A DNA stretch of 6,013 nucleotides from the NCBI GenBank assembly GCA_023417165.1, contig JAEZGD010000545.1, positions 1 to 6,013 on the forward strand, read 5' to 3'. Shown here piece after piece: positions 5,491 through 6,013 of the stretch (position 1 is its first letter; every line of letters begins with the position of its first letter). Below the pieces are notes generated by a model. It did not search any database and was not told the DNA's origin. It saw nothing but the letters and a program-made list of their open reading frames with translations. This stretch comes from Planctomycetota bacterium (GTDB taxonomy: Bacteria > Planctomycetota > Planctomycetia > Pirellulales > Pirellulaceae). The position numbers and the translations under genes were made by a program.

Positions 5491-5973
5491 ATGCATGAAA
5501 CCTTTCTACGCGAAGCCATCCGCCTGGCGAGCGAAGGCATGCACCGTGGCGATGGTGGGCCGTTCGGCTCGGTGATTGTCCTCGACGGCCAAATCGTCGG
5601 GCGAGGCTGGAACCAGGTGCTGGCCACCAACGATCCCACCGCTCATGCCGAAGTGGTGGCGATTCGCGACGCCTGCGCGCGGTTGGGGACGTTTCACCTG
5701 ACCGACAGCATTGTCTACGCCAGTTGCGAGCCCTGCCCGATGTGCCTGGCCGCGTGCTACTGGGCGCAGGCGGGCGCGATCATCTATGGAGCGACCGCGC
5801 TCGATGCCGCCAACGCTGGATTCGCCGACGACTTCATCCGCCGCGATCTGCTGGAACCGACAACCTCACGCCAGCTCGCCCTGCGTCAAATGCTGCACGA
5901 CGAATCGCTCGCCCCGTTCCACACCTGGCAATCGAAAATCGACCGCCAACCGTATGGTCCGGAAGCCAGCTAA
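5491..5973 (+). CDS. guaD: guanine deaminase (cytidine-deaminase fold)
   Basis: A 160-residue cytosolic zinc hydrolase that converts guanine to xanthine and ammonia in purine catabolism/salvage. It shows PTAHAEVVAIRDAC (49-62, H52 zinc ligand, E54 proton shuttle) and SCEPCPMCLAACYWA (78-92, C82 and C85 zinc ligands), followed by DAANAGFADDFI (105-116). From memory it aligns almost without gaps with the 156-residue Bacillus subtilis GuaD. D113 and Y155 would correspond to the Asp and C-terminal Tyr reported to contact guanine in that enzyme, which favours guanine over cytosine or tRNA adenosine as substrate. Four extra residues follow the tyrosine. The start at 5491 gives the family's MHETFLREA opening and has GAGGAA (5477-5482) 8 bases upstream; the longer GTG frame from 5446 has no ribosome site. 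A tRNA adenosine deaminase (TadA) is the main alternative, less likely because of the GuaD-type C-terminus. Confidence 0.92.
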   Translation: MHETFLREAIRLASEGMHRGDGGPFGSVIVLDGQIVGRGWNQVLATNDPTAHAEVVAIRDACARLGTFHLTDSIVYASCEPCPMCLAACYWAQAGAIIYGATALDAANAGFADDFIRRDLLEPTTSRQLALRQMLHDESLAPFHTWQSKIDRQPYGPEAS

Positions 5974-5997
5974 GCCCATCTCCGCCTTTCGCTCTAC

Positions 5998-6013
5998 CTA
6001 AAGTCGCCTTTAG
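5998..6013 (+). terminator. short hairpin after the deaminase gene, at window edge
   Basis: CTAAAG (5998-6003) and CTTTAG (6008-6013) form a perfect 6-base stem with a TCGC loop, 24 bases after the deaminase stop. It could be the base of a terminator, but the window ends at the last paired base, so neither a longer stem nor a U-run can be assessed. Confidence 0.3.

Noticed and set aside
1..6013. A defence island or novel multi-gene system
   Set aside because: The genes are metabolically unrelated, mostly in single or divergent units, and no restriction, toxin, nuclease, reverse transcriptase or phage gene is present. The ligase fusion is the only DNA-processing gene.

Overview
The window looks like a chromosomal segment of a planctomycete, probably of the Pirellulales type. 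The main reasons are a Tat-exported DUF1501 protein, a family expanded in Planctomycetes, together with moderately high GC, short operons and many isolated or divergent genes. This taxonomic call is an inference from gene content. No rRNA, tRNA or CRISPR array is visible.

Layout: (1) Positions 1-1042, minus strand: the N-terminal 347 codons of a DUF1501 protein whose C-terminus lies outside the window. (2) Positions 1043-1573: about 530 bases with no convincing gene. They hold a GC-rich inverted-repeat element that can fold into a three-way junction (1340-1433), an unassigned Shine-Dalgarno-like sequence and a hairpin after the next gene. (3) Positions 1574-3165, minus strand: a two-gene unit, reading from high to low coordinates. 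It encodes a SWIM zinc finger / ATP-dependent DNA ligase / WGR fusion protein, then, five bases later, a 75-residue single-span membrane protein. (4) Positions 3314-3955, plus strand, divergent from the ligase: an exported permuted papain-fold (YiiX/NlpC-P60-like) protein with a striking Trp/Cys-rich C-terminal tail. (5) Positions 3964-5277, minus strand, convergent with the previous gene across only 8 bases: UDP-glucose 6-dehydrogenase. (6) Positions 5491-5973, plus strand, divergent from the dehydrogenase: guanine deaminase of the cytidine-deaminase fold.

The genes do not form one pathway. The dehydrogenase supplies UDP-glucuronate for envelope polysaccharide, the deaminase is purine salvage/catabolism, and the ligase is a nick-sealing enzyme with accessory nucleic-acid-binding modules. 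The DUF1501 and papain-fold proteins are exported proteins of unknown substrate. I see no defence island or obvious new multi-gene system. The most interesting items are the three-module ligase with a possible internal translation start for a free WGR domain, the Trp/Cys tail of the papain-like protein, and the folded intergenic element at 1340-1433.

Several start codons were moved inward from the longest open frame on the basis of ribosome binding sites and family alignment: ligase to 3165, papain-like protein to GTG 3314, dehydrogenase to 5277, deaminase to 5491.
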